From assembly GCA_014925825.1 (NCBI GenBank), contig JACGCK010000585.1, forward strand, positions 1 through 13,102: DNA of 13,102 nucleotides. Reading direction: 5' to 3'. Positions 1 through 9,117 of this stretch are shown one piece after another. The notes under the pieces are model-generated. The model searched no databases. It was not told where the DNA came from and worked only from the letters and a program-made list of their open reading frames with translations. This DNA is from Pholiota molesta (Eukaryota > Basidiomycota > Agaricomycetes > Agaricales > Strophariaceae). The position numbers were made by a program, and so were the translations under genes. Numbering within the stretch: position 1 is the stretch's first letter; the number at the start of each line of letters is the position of its first letter.

Positions 1-299
1 TGCGCTGGATTACCTTCGTCCATCCCAATTCTGTCTCGGGGACAGGCACATTCGTGGTGACGGCGATCTATGGCCTCAGTGGCGCCTGTAACTCGGTCCT
101 ACTGCTCAAAACAAGACCGAATGCTGGGCTTTTCTCCAAGCCAGATGAATTCGCTGCGGGGCGTGCCCCATCTGTCTTGATGCACCACGAACTTGGGCCC
201 ATGCATGAGCAGGGCTATTCGGATGGAGTTGAAGAGAGTGAAATTCAGATGCACGATGATGACGATAATGGACTGGGACGGTTGCCTTCTCGTACGTGA
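1..299 (+). CDS. C-terminal end of a probable seven-helix (GPCR-like) membrane protein, partial
   Basis: One frame (codons starting at base 3) is open from the window edge to a TGA at 297-299, giving 98 residues of a gene that begins outside the window. It holds one strongly hydrophobic helix (FVVTAIYGLSGACNSVLLL, bases about 48-104), followed at once by a basic KTRPN turn and a hydrophilic tail rich in Asp and Glu, with a run of four Asp near the end. A last helix, then a short K/R-T-R-P segment, then a polar tail is the usual ending of basidiomycete seven-helix receptor-like proteins. The helix and tail are seen directly; the receptor assignment is inferred from this pattern alone, and another multi-helix membrane protein is possible. 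The frame shows no break. The gene converges on the minus-strand F-box-like gene. Confidence 0.5.
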   Translation, partial: RWITFVHPNSVSGTGTFVVTAIYGLSGACNSVLLLKTRPNAGLFSKPDEFAAGRAPSVLMHHELGPMHEQGYSDGVEESEIQMHDDDDNGLGRLPSRT

Positions 300-489
300 T
301 GTTGATTTGGATCTATTGGTAGTCTACTTACATTATTACACTCACTATTGTACCCTGTATGTAGCTGCTATCTATGTAGACTGTAAACAAGTGGGATTTT
401 GCTCGGGTCTTTATTAATTAGTGACTTATATCTATTCAGATTATGTAGAGTGCATCGGTTTATCAGAAATTATTTCAGTTATGCAAGGC
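300..489. other. Convergent 3' intergenic spacer
   Basis: This AT-rich stretch lies between the stop of the plus-strand receptor-like gene and the likely 3' end of the minus-strand F-box-like gene. It should carry both 3' untranslated regions. It has several TGTA-type motifs (around 350-390) of the kind found in fungal 3' ends. No coding signal was seen. Confidence 0.5.
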
Positions 490-1781
490 TTAATGATTCC
501 ATATCGTTTCTATATGCAGAATGTTTCCTTGCGCAGGATGCATATTCCTGCTCCAACACTTCGGTTGCACCGACGAACCCTTTGCTTCAGAGCAACGGGA
601 TACAGAATAAGAGTGACACGCGTAAATATGCCAATTCTTGCACGTCAAATTTGTCGATTTTGTCCATATCTTGTGAACGAACTCGCCGAGAGGATGGCTT
701 GGAGGATTTTGCATTTGAGAACAATATCTTCGATGACATTGCATGGTGGTAAATTGGAAATATTTTGGTCAGCCAGAGGAGCGAGATCTGGTTTCCATTT
801 CGTCGAATCGGAAATCTGAGGCCGAATTCAAGTCTGCGCAATTTCGGTATAGAGCGAGGTGGAAGGATTGTTGGCGAGGTCCGAGCGAGACGCGACTACG
901 AACACATTCGATCGTCAAGTTGGCTAGAAGGTATACATGTATTGCTTAAGGACTTACACATCAAAGGGGTGTGAGTTTGAGGAGCTCAAGCGATGGAGGC
1001 ATAAGTTAGCAGCCTCGCGACAATAGATATATCTTCGCTGTATGACATGGATCTTCCGAAATAGACAACGACAGGCGCTTGAGTTGAGCGAGGTCTAAAG
1101 CCATAGCCTCTGAATTTGAACCGTGTATGAACGTCAAAAGTTTAGCATCCCGATGTGACAATCTGCAGCTTTCTAAAGTTGAAGAAGTCCTAGTCTGGTG
1201 TTGCTGCATAATTCACCGCTAGTGTGTACATCTTCAGTGAACGTGGCGCAGTGGAGTATGATATTCCTCAAATTTGGGGAATTGCGAAGGATTGGATTGG
1301 AAGTCTTCCACCAGCACGAGGAGAGTCGGCGGAATACAGGTCGACAAGTACGTCCATGACAGCTTTCTGGAGGTCAAGTGGGACAGTTCTCCATCTCATA
1401 AATGATTTTGGCCTCGATAGAGATCCCTTGTAATTGTTTAAGGGTGGCAAACACAACCGGAAGCGCGTTGTCCTCATGTACCCATCCGCATTTCATTTCC
1501 TCTCCGAAGACTCGGACAGATAGAAAATGCCCAATCATGACACGTAATGAAGTGATGTATGGAATGAGATGTTGACAGATAGACACGAAGTTCAAGAGGC
1601 GTCGAGCTGGTCGATATTTCCTGAGACGAGCGTAGAAGACATTCCCGAAATGTATTTCCTGCTTGGATGAAGAAAGAAGCGGGATGCCAGGCAGCGTTAT
1701 AATGTGTTTGGCGATCATCGGCAAGAAAGTCGATAATATTATGGACCAACTCAGGAGGAAGGAATACAGAAGCCGTGACAT
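490..1781 (-). pseudogene. F-box/LRR-like hypothetical protein, broken by several frame changes
   Basis: Reading the minus strand, an F-box-like opening (LPPELVHNIIDFLADD, about 1765-1712) is followed by blocks typical of a large mushroom-specific family of F-box proteins with degenerate leucine-rich repeats. One is a W-x-x-EDNALPVVFATLKQL block (about 1485-1430). Others are VPLDLQKAVMDVLVDL (about 1390-1340), LDLAQLKRLSLSISED (about 1110-1055) and, near the end, an IWTK/DKFDVQELAYLRV block (about 665-610) with a basic tail rich in Arg and Cys. These blocks lie in different frames, so at least six small frame changes are needed. A likely start is the ATG at 1781-1779, directly after a 52-base intron (donor at 1834, acceptor ending at 1783); a second ATG lies at 1880-1878. 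The stop is at 512-510 or 492-490 depending on frame. Such proteins usually act as substrate adaptors of SCF ubiquitin ligases, but the target is unknown. Either a decaying family member or a gene damaged by base-calling errors fits. Confidence 0.6.
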
Positions 1782-1896
1782 GCTGAAAAATATAGCTTAT
1801 TCAATAACATCAGCAAAAATCAGCTAGCACTCACCTTCAATGCAAAGAGCGTCAGATTGGACGTTCATGCAAATTTCCATCACTTAGGAACACTGC

Positions 1897-1904
1897 CTTT
1901 ATAT
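1897..1904 (-). promoter_or_regulatory. TATA-like box upstream of the F-box-like gene
   Basis: On the minus strand this reads TATAAAGG. It lies about 115 bases upstream of the ATG at 1781 and just upstream of the leader intron (1783-1834), a sensible place for a core promoter of that gene. It also lies close to the alternative ATG at 1880, which argues for initiation downstream of that codon. Position and sequence are seen; function is inferred. Confidence 0.4.
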
Positions 1905-3380
1905 GCAACGCCAAAAATCGGGTATATTCCATCCTGTATAGATTATGTACATGGCGTAAGCTTCAGTTTTCATCGAGGCCGCATATCATCGGCGGAAAAC
2001 TTCATGCATGCTGTGGCATGAGAGAACTCAGAGCCGAGTGCTGGCACTAGCCACCGATGCCCGGAGCTCACTCGTCAAAATTACTCGCTGCAGCGTGAGG
2101 CAAAATTAAAACTGAAAGTGTGTACGGTGTGGAAGATACAGTATGGGGAATTCATGTCTTACTTATTGCATAGCCTGTAGCAGAGGTTAGCGCGGTCGAC
2201 AGCACCCGTAAAAACATGGAGGGGACGATGACCGCGAGTGATGGTAAATCTACACGAGCGAAGCCATTATGAAGGTCCATGGATCATCGCAAGCACTCAC
2301 GGCAGAGCGTCATCGTCCGCTACGCATGATTAGCGTTAATGTGCGAGACGTTTCCGTGATCGTCATGTGGCGCAGCCAATATGGCGAAGGCCAGTGATAG
2401 TTGTGTAGGGTGCATGCAGGATAGTCCGAGATTGTCAGACTAATCTGATTCTATAAACGAAGCGTTATAGATGTTCAAGCATAAAATAATGAGCGACGGG
2501 TACTAACAATGAGTGCATATTCACCCGCCCGGAACGAGTACCTGTCATTTCGGTGAGTTGGAAGTGAACAGGGGCGATATGCGGCAAGGAGTGATGATTT
2601 GGTAGAATTGCGCAGTGCAAAACGGATCAAAAACCGAGATGGTCGTCTTTTGAGTTAGGAGGGAGCTATGGGAGAAATGAATTCATGTAGACTTCTGAAC
2701 AGGAACGAAGATGGACGACGGGCGCGAATATGGTTGAAAGAGAGTGCGCGCGCGAGTCACGTCACGTGACTATTACTAACGTCGAGTTACGCGGTGATGG
2801 TCGGGATTGGCCGCTTTACACTGAACTCACCTCCAATGAACTTGCAAAAGTCTTTCAAGTCGAACATATCCCGTCAAGATATCAATTTTGTCAACGAGAT
2901 GCTCAGCTGTCGCCCTCGGATTCTGTGTCCCAAAAGCCCGGAGCAATCTGAATTCCAAGTTTAGGACGCAGCTGGCTCGCTGGGACGTGGGTCTTGGACT
3001 CTTGCGTACAACTCTAATATTTCAGAATTACCTTTTGGCATTGGGATATATGAAGGTACCACATCTATGTCCGACTGCTCGCACTAGAGCGACACCTGCG
3101 GACATTGCGTCTCATGCTTTTCTACAACGCGGTGTTTTATGTCAGCAGGTCACCAAATTCCTTGCCCGCATCATGCTAAGTATCTTGCGGATATGTCGCG
3201 GAAAAACATCTCTAGCCCCCAATCTATCTGGTTCTTCCGCTTTATTACACCTGTTGAGCATCTCTACTTCTTTATACACGCCCGTCTTCGCGGCTCACGG
3301 GTTTTATATCTTGACAAGCGCCCCGATGATAATCCCTGCTTCGCAAGCGACAGCAAACCATTCCTAAATCTGTAGCAACC
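1905..3380. other. Long intergenic region without a recognisable protein gene
   Basis: This stretch separates the divergent F-box-like gene (-) and alpha-galactosidase gene (+). It contains a pyrimidine-rich minus-strand leader ending in an ATG at 2548, several splice-like signals (2163-2548), a CACGTG palindrome (2761-2770), and open frames at 2730-2951, 2888-3367 and 3139-3375 (+). None of these encodes a motif I recognise, and the plus-strand frames overlap each other without a clear winner. A short lineage-specific gene, a noncoding transcript or plain promoter DNA are all possible. Confidence 0.5.
2761..2770. promoter_or_regulatory. GTCACGTGAC palindrome (E-box type)
   Basis: This is a perfect 10-base palindrome with a CACGTG core, preceded by a partial copy (the run reads GTCACGTCACGTGAC from 2756). 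CACGTG is the classic site for bHLH factors such as Pho4 and Cbf1 in fungi. It lies about 210 bases upstream of the minus-strand ATG at 2548 and about 690 bases upstream of the alpha-galactosidase start. Which gene it serves, if any, cannot be read from sequence. Confidence 0.35.
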
Positions 3381-3383
3381 TCA

Positions 3384-3420
3384 CCAATGATGTAGGGCAT
3401 AATGGAAACATATATTTATA
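3384..3420 (+). promoter_or_regulatory. CCAAT and TATA-like elements of the alpha-galactosidase promoter
   Basis: A CCAAT pentamer sits at 3384-3388 and a TATATTTATA box at 3411-3420, about 77 and 50 bases before the start codon at 3461. The order and spacing are those of a compact fungal core promoter with a short leader. No convincing cluster of carbon-catabolite repressor sites was picked out by eye. Confidence 0.5.
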
Positions 3421-3460
3421 CTCATTCTTGACCTGAAGATGCCAAGTTGAAGAAAGACCA

Positions 3461-5737
3461 ATGATGCTAAAGTTACCTTTCCTCTTACTGACTCTTACAG
3501 CAGGTGCACTTGCGCAATCCGGGCCCTATGGGCAATGTGGGGGGCAAAGCTGGTCAGGAGCAACAACATGCCAAGCGGGGTAAGTGTCATTTGTCCTCTC
3601 CCCATGTACAAGTATTAACGAGACTGCCTGTTTAGATGGACATGCGTGTACTCTAATCCATACTATTCACAGTGTCTACAGAGCACTTCGTCAAGTACAA
3701 CTGCGTCCACGACTGCGAGCAGTACCACTACCTCAACTACTCAAACAAGCACCATATCAACTACCACTACTACCACAAGCAAAACGACGACTACTTCCTC
3801 CAGTGCCACTCTTACCGGTATAGCCGCGACGGCACCAACGACACCTCCCTCGACACTTACTGGCAAATTACCGGCTTTAGGGTAGGTATTGCCTTCATAT
3901 CCGTGCTCGGTTTTTGACTTTGAGTCAAGGTGGAATTCATGGAATGCATATGGAGGAAGTAAGTTTACTGGCAATTATTTTATTCTGATCTTGTTAACCA
4001 TATATCCCCCTGTAATAGACATCAACGAGACTAAAATATTAGCGGCAGCAAATCAGTTCGTGTCCTTGGGCCTCAAAGACGCTGGATATCAATACGTTAA
4101 TATGGATGTCAGTAGCTTTTCCACAGTTATACTATAGTCTCTGTTAACAAACATCCTAGGATTGCTGGGCGCAAATGGCCCGCGACACATCTACAGGGCG
4201 CATGGTGGCCGATCCCAACAAATTCCCTAGTGGCTTGGCTACTCTCGCAATCGAGATCCACAATTTAGGTTTAAAGATCGGTATCTACAGGTTCGTCCCA
4301 TTTTTATTCCTTATGATTTGTTTTACGAAACATTTATAGCGATGCGGGTACCAATACTTGCTCGGGATACCCAGGATCCCTTGGTAATGAAGCAATTGAC
4401 GCTGCCACGTTCAACGACTGGGGTATTGACTACCTCAAATATGGTGAGTTTAATATGCCGTGCTCTATATAAGCCTCACTCAAAGATTCCAAGATAATTG
4501 CAACGTTCCAAGCAATTGGACCGACAGCGTATATATTACTCCTCTACATCCAGATAACTACATAGGGCTGATCTTATAATTTGCAGGGACAGCCTCAAGG
4601 AAATGATTGGTAGTACGTCCATTCAGTTGCGTTTCAGGCGTCTTCTCATGAAACCGCCTTAGTAATTCCAATTCAGCCATCCGTTATCGCCAGATGACGT
4701 GCGTCTTATTTGATATATTCGACGCCGTTCTCAATTATTCTGACTATGATCTCTAGGGCTGCTTTGGCTTCAGTTGCGCGCCCGATTCAATATTCGTTGT
4801 GCATCTGGGGTAGCGCCAATGTTTGGGACTGGGGTGCGAGAGTTGTGAGTATCTAAACGATTCTTTACTACAACTATGTCTCAATCACTCCTGTAATGCA
4901 GGGTCACTCTTGGAGGATGTCCGGTGATTCAAGGTATGTATCGGTCACTGACAATTGAAGACTTAATCTCTTAATAAAGAAACAACATTAGCGCAACATG
5001 GGGATATATAACGAGCATTATCACCACAAACGCTGCTGACTTATCTGCTGTCAATTTCTTTGCTCACAACGATATGGATATGATGGAAATAGGTACGCAA
5101 AGTTTAGAAAATTCTGACAACCTTAATAACTCGTCCTTTCAAACTATTTGCAGGAAACGGCAATTTCTCCGTTCAAGAGGAGAGAACCCACTTTGCTGCG
5201 TGGTGCTTCTTGAAAAGTCCAATTCTTTTGTATGTACCTTTCCTGCTTTATTCGATTACATCTTGTTCTAACAAGTGACACATTTCTGCAGGGGAACAGA
5301 TGTAAGCTCTATCTAGATCATGAGAGCAAATCACCAGATTAACGTCGTGTGGTTTACTATAGCTGAGCTTGTTGAATTCTGACCAGTTGGCTATCATAAA
5401 AAACGCCGAACTTCTTGCGTTCCACCAAGATGCCACCGTCGGAACCGCCGCTCTGCCATTCACCGCTTTCTCCTCCATGCCAACCACATCTCCTCCCGAA
5501 TATTACTCCGGCAAGTCGATCAAGGGAGTCCATGTGTTCATCATCAATACATCCTCCGCGAGTGCGACAAAGCAATTTACGTTCGCCAATGTGCCTGGTT
5601 TGAGCACATCTGGGAGCTTCACCGTCCACGATATGTGGGCCGGAGCCAATCTCCCTGGCACATACACTACTTCCTCCACCTTTACTGTTAGCGTTGCTGC
5701 TCATGATACAGTAGCCTATCTCATTACATCGGCATAG
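3461..5737 (+). CDS. Secreted alpha-galactosidase, GH27, with N-terminal CBM1 cellulose-binding module
   Basis: The enzyme hydrolyses terminal alpha-1,6-galactose from galactomannan and raffinose-type sugars outside the cell. Fifteen exons splice to 1497 bases (498 residues): 3461-3579, 3636-3881, 3930-3958, 4019-4107, 4160-4290, 4340-4443, 4494-4528, 4587-4612, 4663-4698, 4757-4844, 4902-4933, 4992-5092, 5154-5229, 5292-5301 and 5363-5737. All 14 introns are GT-AG, 48 to 62 bases long. Residues 1-18 are a signal peptide ending ALA. Residues 20-54 are a CBM1 with four Cys (26, 37, 43, 53) and aromatic residues Tyr23, Trp31, Tyr49 and Tyr50. Residues 55-115 form a Thr/Ser-rich linker, presumably O-glycosylated. 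The GH27 barrel opens with [14 protein letters not shown] (118-131), then MDDCW (Asp161, Asp162), the nucleophile Asp240 in KYDNC and the acid/base Asp311 in RMSGDS. Sequons occur at Asn134 and Asn247. Exon 15 (from Leu375) encodes the end of the barrel and the C-terminal beta domain. No frame break or missing catalytic residue was found, so the gene looks functional. Confidence 0.97.
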
Positions 5738-6305
5738 ACCATAAGGGAAATGGCAGCTGTAAAGGTTGGAGGAAATGAAGTGGAAATTGATATGTTCCGA
5801 AAAGGTTTAAATGCATGTAAAATTTTGGTTTTCGTAGCAGGTAGTGGGTTGAACTTGATTTATATGTACATGCGCGTAGCTGTTGTCAAGACAGTGCTGA
5901 TTTCAACACATGTCCTCGTTGAATTCATCATACAAGTTGCATTCCAGTCCGATTCCAGTGGCAGTGACATCAATTCAAGGCGTGGTGTTGGCAAACAATG
6001 ACAAATACTTGCTCGTCATTGTCTGTGTTCTGCAGGCCGGGTTTAATAAGGCTGAAGCATTTGGCTCTCTAACATCTACCCCTGCGAGCGGCGGGCCCTT
6101 CTAAATTTCTCGACAGCCTCGCTGCCGAAGCGCTGAGGAGCGGATTCGAGGTCGTGCGACATCGGTGGCACGCACTGGCGACGGGCTCGGGCTAACCTCA
6201 TCTTTCTTTCACGCCTAGGTACTTGACATATTCTTGGTCCAGGACAGGAGCGCAAAGAGCTTCTCTATCCAGTCTCTATCTTTATTTTAATCTACGTGCG
6301 GCGGA
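5738..6305. other. Tandem intergenic region: alpha-galactosidase 3' end and ADA2 promoter
   Basis: The left part is AT-rich and fits a 3' untranslated region. The right part, from about 6100, is more GC-rich, then ends in pyrimidine-rich sequence (about 6196-6290) just before the ADA2 start, as in many fungal leaders. An open frame at 5910-6104 (+) has no recognisable motif and is not called. No RNA gene or repeat was seen. Confidence 0.5.
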
Positions 6306-8787
6306 ATGACTGTCACGCAACGCAAGCCACAACATTTGCCTGATGAGATCCAAAGTGCGTATATGATCAACCCGTGGCATAGAAGTCATTTCATGTCTTT
6401 TATGTGGTTTAGCTTTGAACGAGCCTGGTGTGCAGTACCAGTGCGATTCGTGTGCATGCGACTTGACGCATACCATACGCATCAAATGTGCCGATCCAAT
6501 ATGCGTTCCCGGAGAGGGTGTGGATATATGCCCGGCGTGTTTCTGTGCTGGGAAGGAGTTTGGAAATCACCGGAGAGGTCATCCCTATCGTGTGATAGTG
6601 AGTAGATACTGTTATAACGATTTTGATTCGAATTAAACCTCTCGATTTGCAAATAGGAAATGAACTCATACCCCATTTTCACAGAAGATTGGGGTGCCGA
6701 CGAGTGCGTTCTTAATTACTTCAAATTATCTGAATTTAACAGAACTGTTCGTTATACAGAGAGCTCCTACTCTTGACTGGTATCTCTACGCATGGTATCG
6801 GAAATTGGAAAAAGATAGCAGAACACATCGGGACACGGTCGAAAGAAGAGGTAGAGAAGCATTACCGAGAGGTATACATCGAATCAAAGGATTGGCCCAT
6901 GCCTGTGAGTATCTCTTCAATGTGTCTGCAAGATTATTTAAATCAATCCTTTGATAGCGAATGGACCTAGAGTTTGACATCCAACCTGAAGTTTTTCACG
7001 AACGTAAACGCCGCCGAATATCTGCCATGAACGACCAAGAAGTTCCTGCTCCAAAGCCTGCTCCAACCTCTATGCCTGGTGTACATGAAATTGCAACGTT
7101 CTTACCCGGTCGACTCGAATTTGAACACGAAGTAGACAACGAAGCTGAAGATTTGGTGAAGGATCTGGAGTTTGGATTGTGTCCGACTTCGTGGTGATCA
7201 AATCCCAGAGGACGAGAATGATTTGGATGTAAAGGCACGGGCAAAGTGGGAAGAAGATAAACGTCTAGGGATTGTTCCCTCTCAGCAAACCCGTTCACCG
7301 CCCACAGCTCCTGCAGGAAAAGGACCTCCACCAAACGGCATGAATGGACATCATCCCAATGGCGGCGACATAAAGAAGCCCAAAACCGAGGACGTTTCAA
7401 TGACCAACCTCAGTGGCTCAGTGGATGATGAAGTTGAAGAGCCCACTCAACCTCAACCTTATGAAACACCCGACTCCATCAATTTCAAATTGACCCTTCT
7501 TGAAATGTATTTCCAACGCGTGGATAAACGACTGGAAACCAAGGCCGTAATCTTCGAACGTGGTTTGCTAGAATACAAAAAGGTGAAGACTCTGTTCCAT
7601 TCGTTGTAGAAAATATAACTTTGTTTTCAGATGCAAGCTACAGAAAGAAACGTCAGAGGGAAGAGCGCGAATTCTTGCATCGATTACGCCTTTTGCAAGG
7701 TGCAAACGGCGGCTGATTATGAAGCCTTTTCTACCGATATGTTATGTATGTGATTCTTTGATTCTGTCAAAATATTCGTCTCTAATGTGCCTTTTAGACG
7801 AGGCGCTTCTTCGAAAGCGGATACAGGAGTTACAACAATATCGACGTCTTGGCCTATCAACACCGGCAGATATTGAGAAGTATGAGGCAGATCTCGCTAA
7901 ACGGGTCAGTAAATCAATCTCTCATCTTTTCACATTCCGAACGTGTTTCTCATCTAATCTCTCCTCACTTGTTTCGCATCAGACACAAGTCAAAATTGCG
8001 CCGTTACGAGAGTACCCTGCAGACGAGCTGCATACCGTACCATTGGTCGGCAGTCGTCAGGACCTGATCAACGCAGGTCGAGTCTCGTGTCATTCGGAGA
8101 AGGGGAGGGCGGAAAGTCTCGTGAATCTACTCCCCGTCTTGGTGGTGTCGCAGGAACAACCGCAGCCCAGTTGTGCGTCGGCCTCGTAAGTTGATCTCAT
8201 TGCTTGACGCGCACGGCACAACTCACCATCTTCTAGCTCAACCGCTCAATCTTGCAAACAGCCCTTCTCTACATCTTCTTACTCCTGCAGAGCAAACCCT
8301 TTGCTCGCAACTGCGTATTCTACCCAAACCTTATCTTGTCATCAAGGAAACCCTCGTCCGCGAGTATGCCAGAAGAGGAGGCAAATTGCGTCGACGCGAA
8401 GCTCGTGATCTGGTCAAGATTGATGTCAACAAGACCAGTCGTGTTTGGGACTTTCTCGTTCAATCTGGTTATTTGAAGATTACTACCGAACCCTCCGCCG
8501 CAGCTGCACCTACTATCACTCCTTCTGCTTCTCAATCACAATCACAAGATACCAGGTGTGTATCATTCTTCGTATCAATGACAGGGCATTTTAAAAAAAT
8601 TGTATACAGCGGCGCTCCCATTCTGGCTGTCAATGGCTCACCACAAAAAGATGCTCAGGCCCAAGTATCGGCCAAGCAGCCTGTTGTGGCTCCTCCTTTG
8701 TCATCTGCGTCTAGCAGTCAAAATGGATCGACGTACACCTCATCACTACAATCACTATCACACTCATGGGCGACTTCAAGCAATTAA
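6306..8787 (+). CDS. ADA2: Ada2, transcriptional adaptor of the SAGA/ADA histone acetyltransferase complex
   Basis: Ada2 binds Gcn5 in the nucleus and stimulates its histone acetylation. Exons are 6306-6354, 6413-6597, 6657-6703, 6760-6904, 6958-7582, 7631-7745, 7798-7904, 7983-8185, 8237-8555 and 8610-8787, about 660 codons, near the upper size of fungal Ada2. Residues about 25-77 are a ZZ zinc finger (CDSC, CPAC and a closing HRRGHPYRVI). Residues about 79-140 are a SANT domain (FTEDWGADEE, HGIGNWKKIAEHIGTR). A basic RKRRR segment follows, then the family block ending LVKDLEFG, a Pro-rich insert, the FERGLLEYKK helix and a C-terminal SWIRM domain (LTPAEQTLCSQLRILPKPY through VWDFLVQSGYL). 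The first 216 or so codons are clean. Frame breaks then occur at 7178-7194, 7648-7651, 7686-7690, 7699-7702, about 8013-8018 and 8170-8176, while conserved residues continue on both sides. A literal translation stops at TGA 7195-7197 (221 residues). Family identity is certain; whether the breaks are real is not. Confidence 0.95.
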
Positions 8788-9117
8788 CGTACCCCCCTCG
8801 TTGCTGAGGTCCCTCCTGCCGCTTTATGCATCCATACTCTACATTGATGCTCCGCTCGTTAGAACACTACGTTGATCATATTATTTAACTAATTACATGC
8901 ATTGTACTTTTGTATCATTCAACCTGTATATCAGATATATATTGCAAGTTCGTGTTGACGTGCTCCTCCATTCGGTAGGCAAGAAAAATGTTTCTTGCCC
9001 TGAAGCATACAATAGAAAGTGACTGATACTAGATTTACAAGTGCATTACAAAGAGCAGGAAATTACAGAGCGATATGAAAGGAACGGCCTATGTAATAAG
9101 TAAGAGAGGGAAAATGG
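8788..9117. other. Convergent spacer between ADA2 and CTR9
   Basis: These 330 bases lie between the two stop codons and must contain both 3' untranslated regions. AT-rich stretches at 8880-8945 fit an ADA2 3' end. The notable element is the hairpin at 8978-8999. No open frame with a recognisable product was seen. Confidence 0.6.
8978..8999. repeat. Perfect 9-base inverted repeat with a 4-base loop
   Basis: GGCAAGAAA and TTTCTTGCC are exact reverse complements separated by AATG. The element lies about 190 bases past the ADA2 stop and about 120 bases past the CTR9 stop on the other strand. Being palindromic, it would form the same stem in either transcript. A role in 3' end formation or mRNA stability is possible but is only inferred. 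Confidence 0.6.

Noticed and set aside
399..974. Several plus-strand open frames of 68 to 132 residues
   Set aside because: They lie opposite the family-like blocks of the minus-strand F-box-like gene and show no domain of their own.
2888..3367. Open frame of 159 residues (+)
   Set aside because: It has no motif, signal or family pattern, it overlaps other open frames, and it lies in the promoter-side region of the alpha-galactosidase. Length alone is not enough in this base composition.
3700..3800. Repetitive ACT/CAC triplets as a microsatellite
   Set aside because: They encode the Thr/Ser-rich linker of the alpha-galactosidase, so the repetition is explained by protein composition.
5910..6104. 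Open frame of 64 residues between the alpha-galactosidase and ADA2
   Set aside because: No homology pattern, no promoter signal of its own, and it sits where a 3' end and the ADA2 promoter are expected.
7178..7208. A 30-base intron (GTGTCC...CCCAG) to explain the ADA2 frame change
   Set aside because: It is shorter than any other intron in the window and would remove the conserved GDQIP residues that the downstream frame restores.
8978..8999. Hairpin as a rho-independent terminator
   Set aside because: The genome is eukaryotic, where RNA polymerase II termination does not use such hairpins, and no T-run follows the stem.
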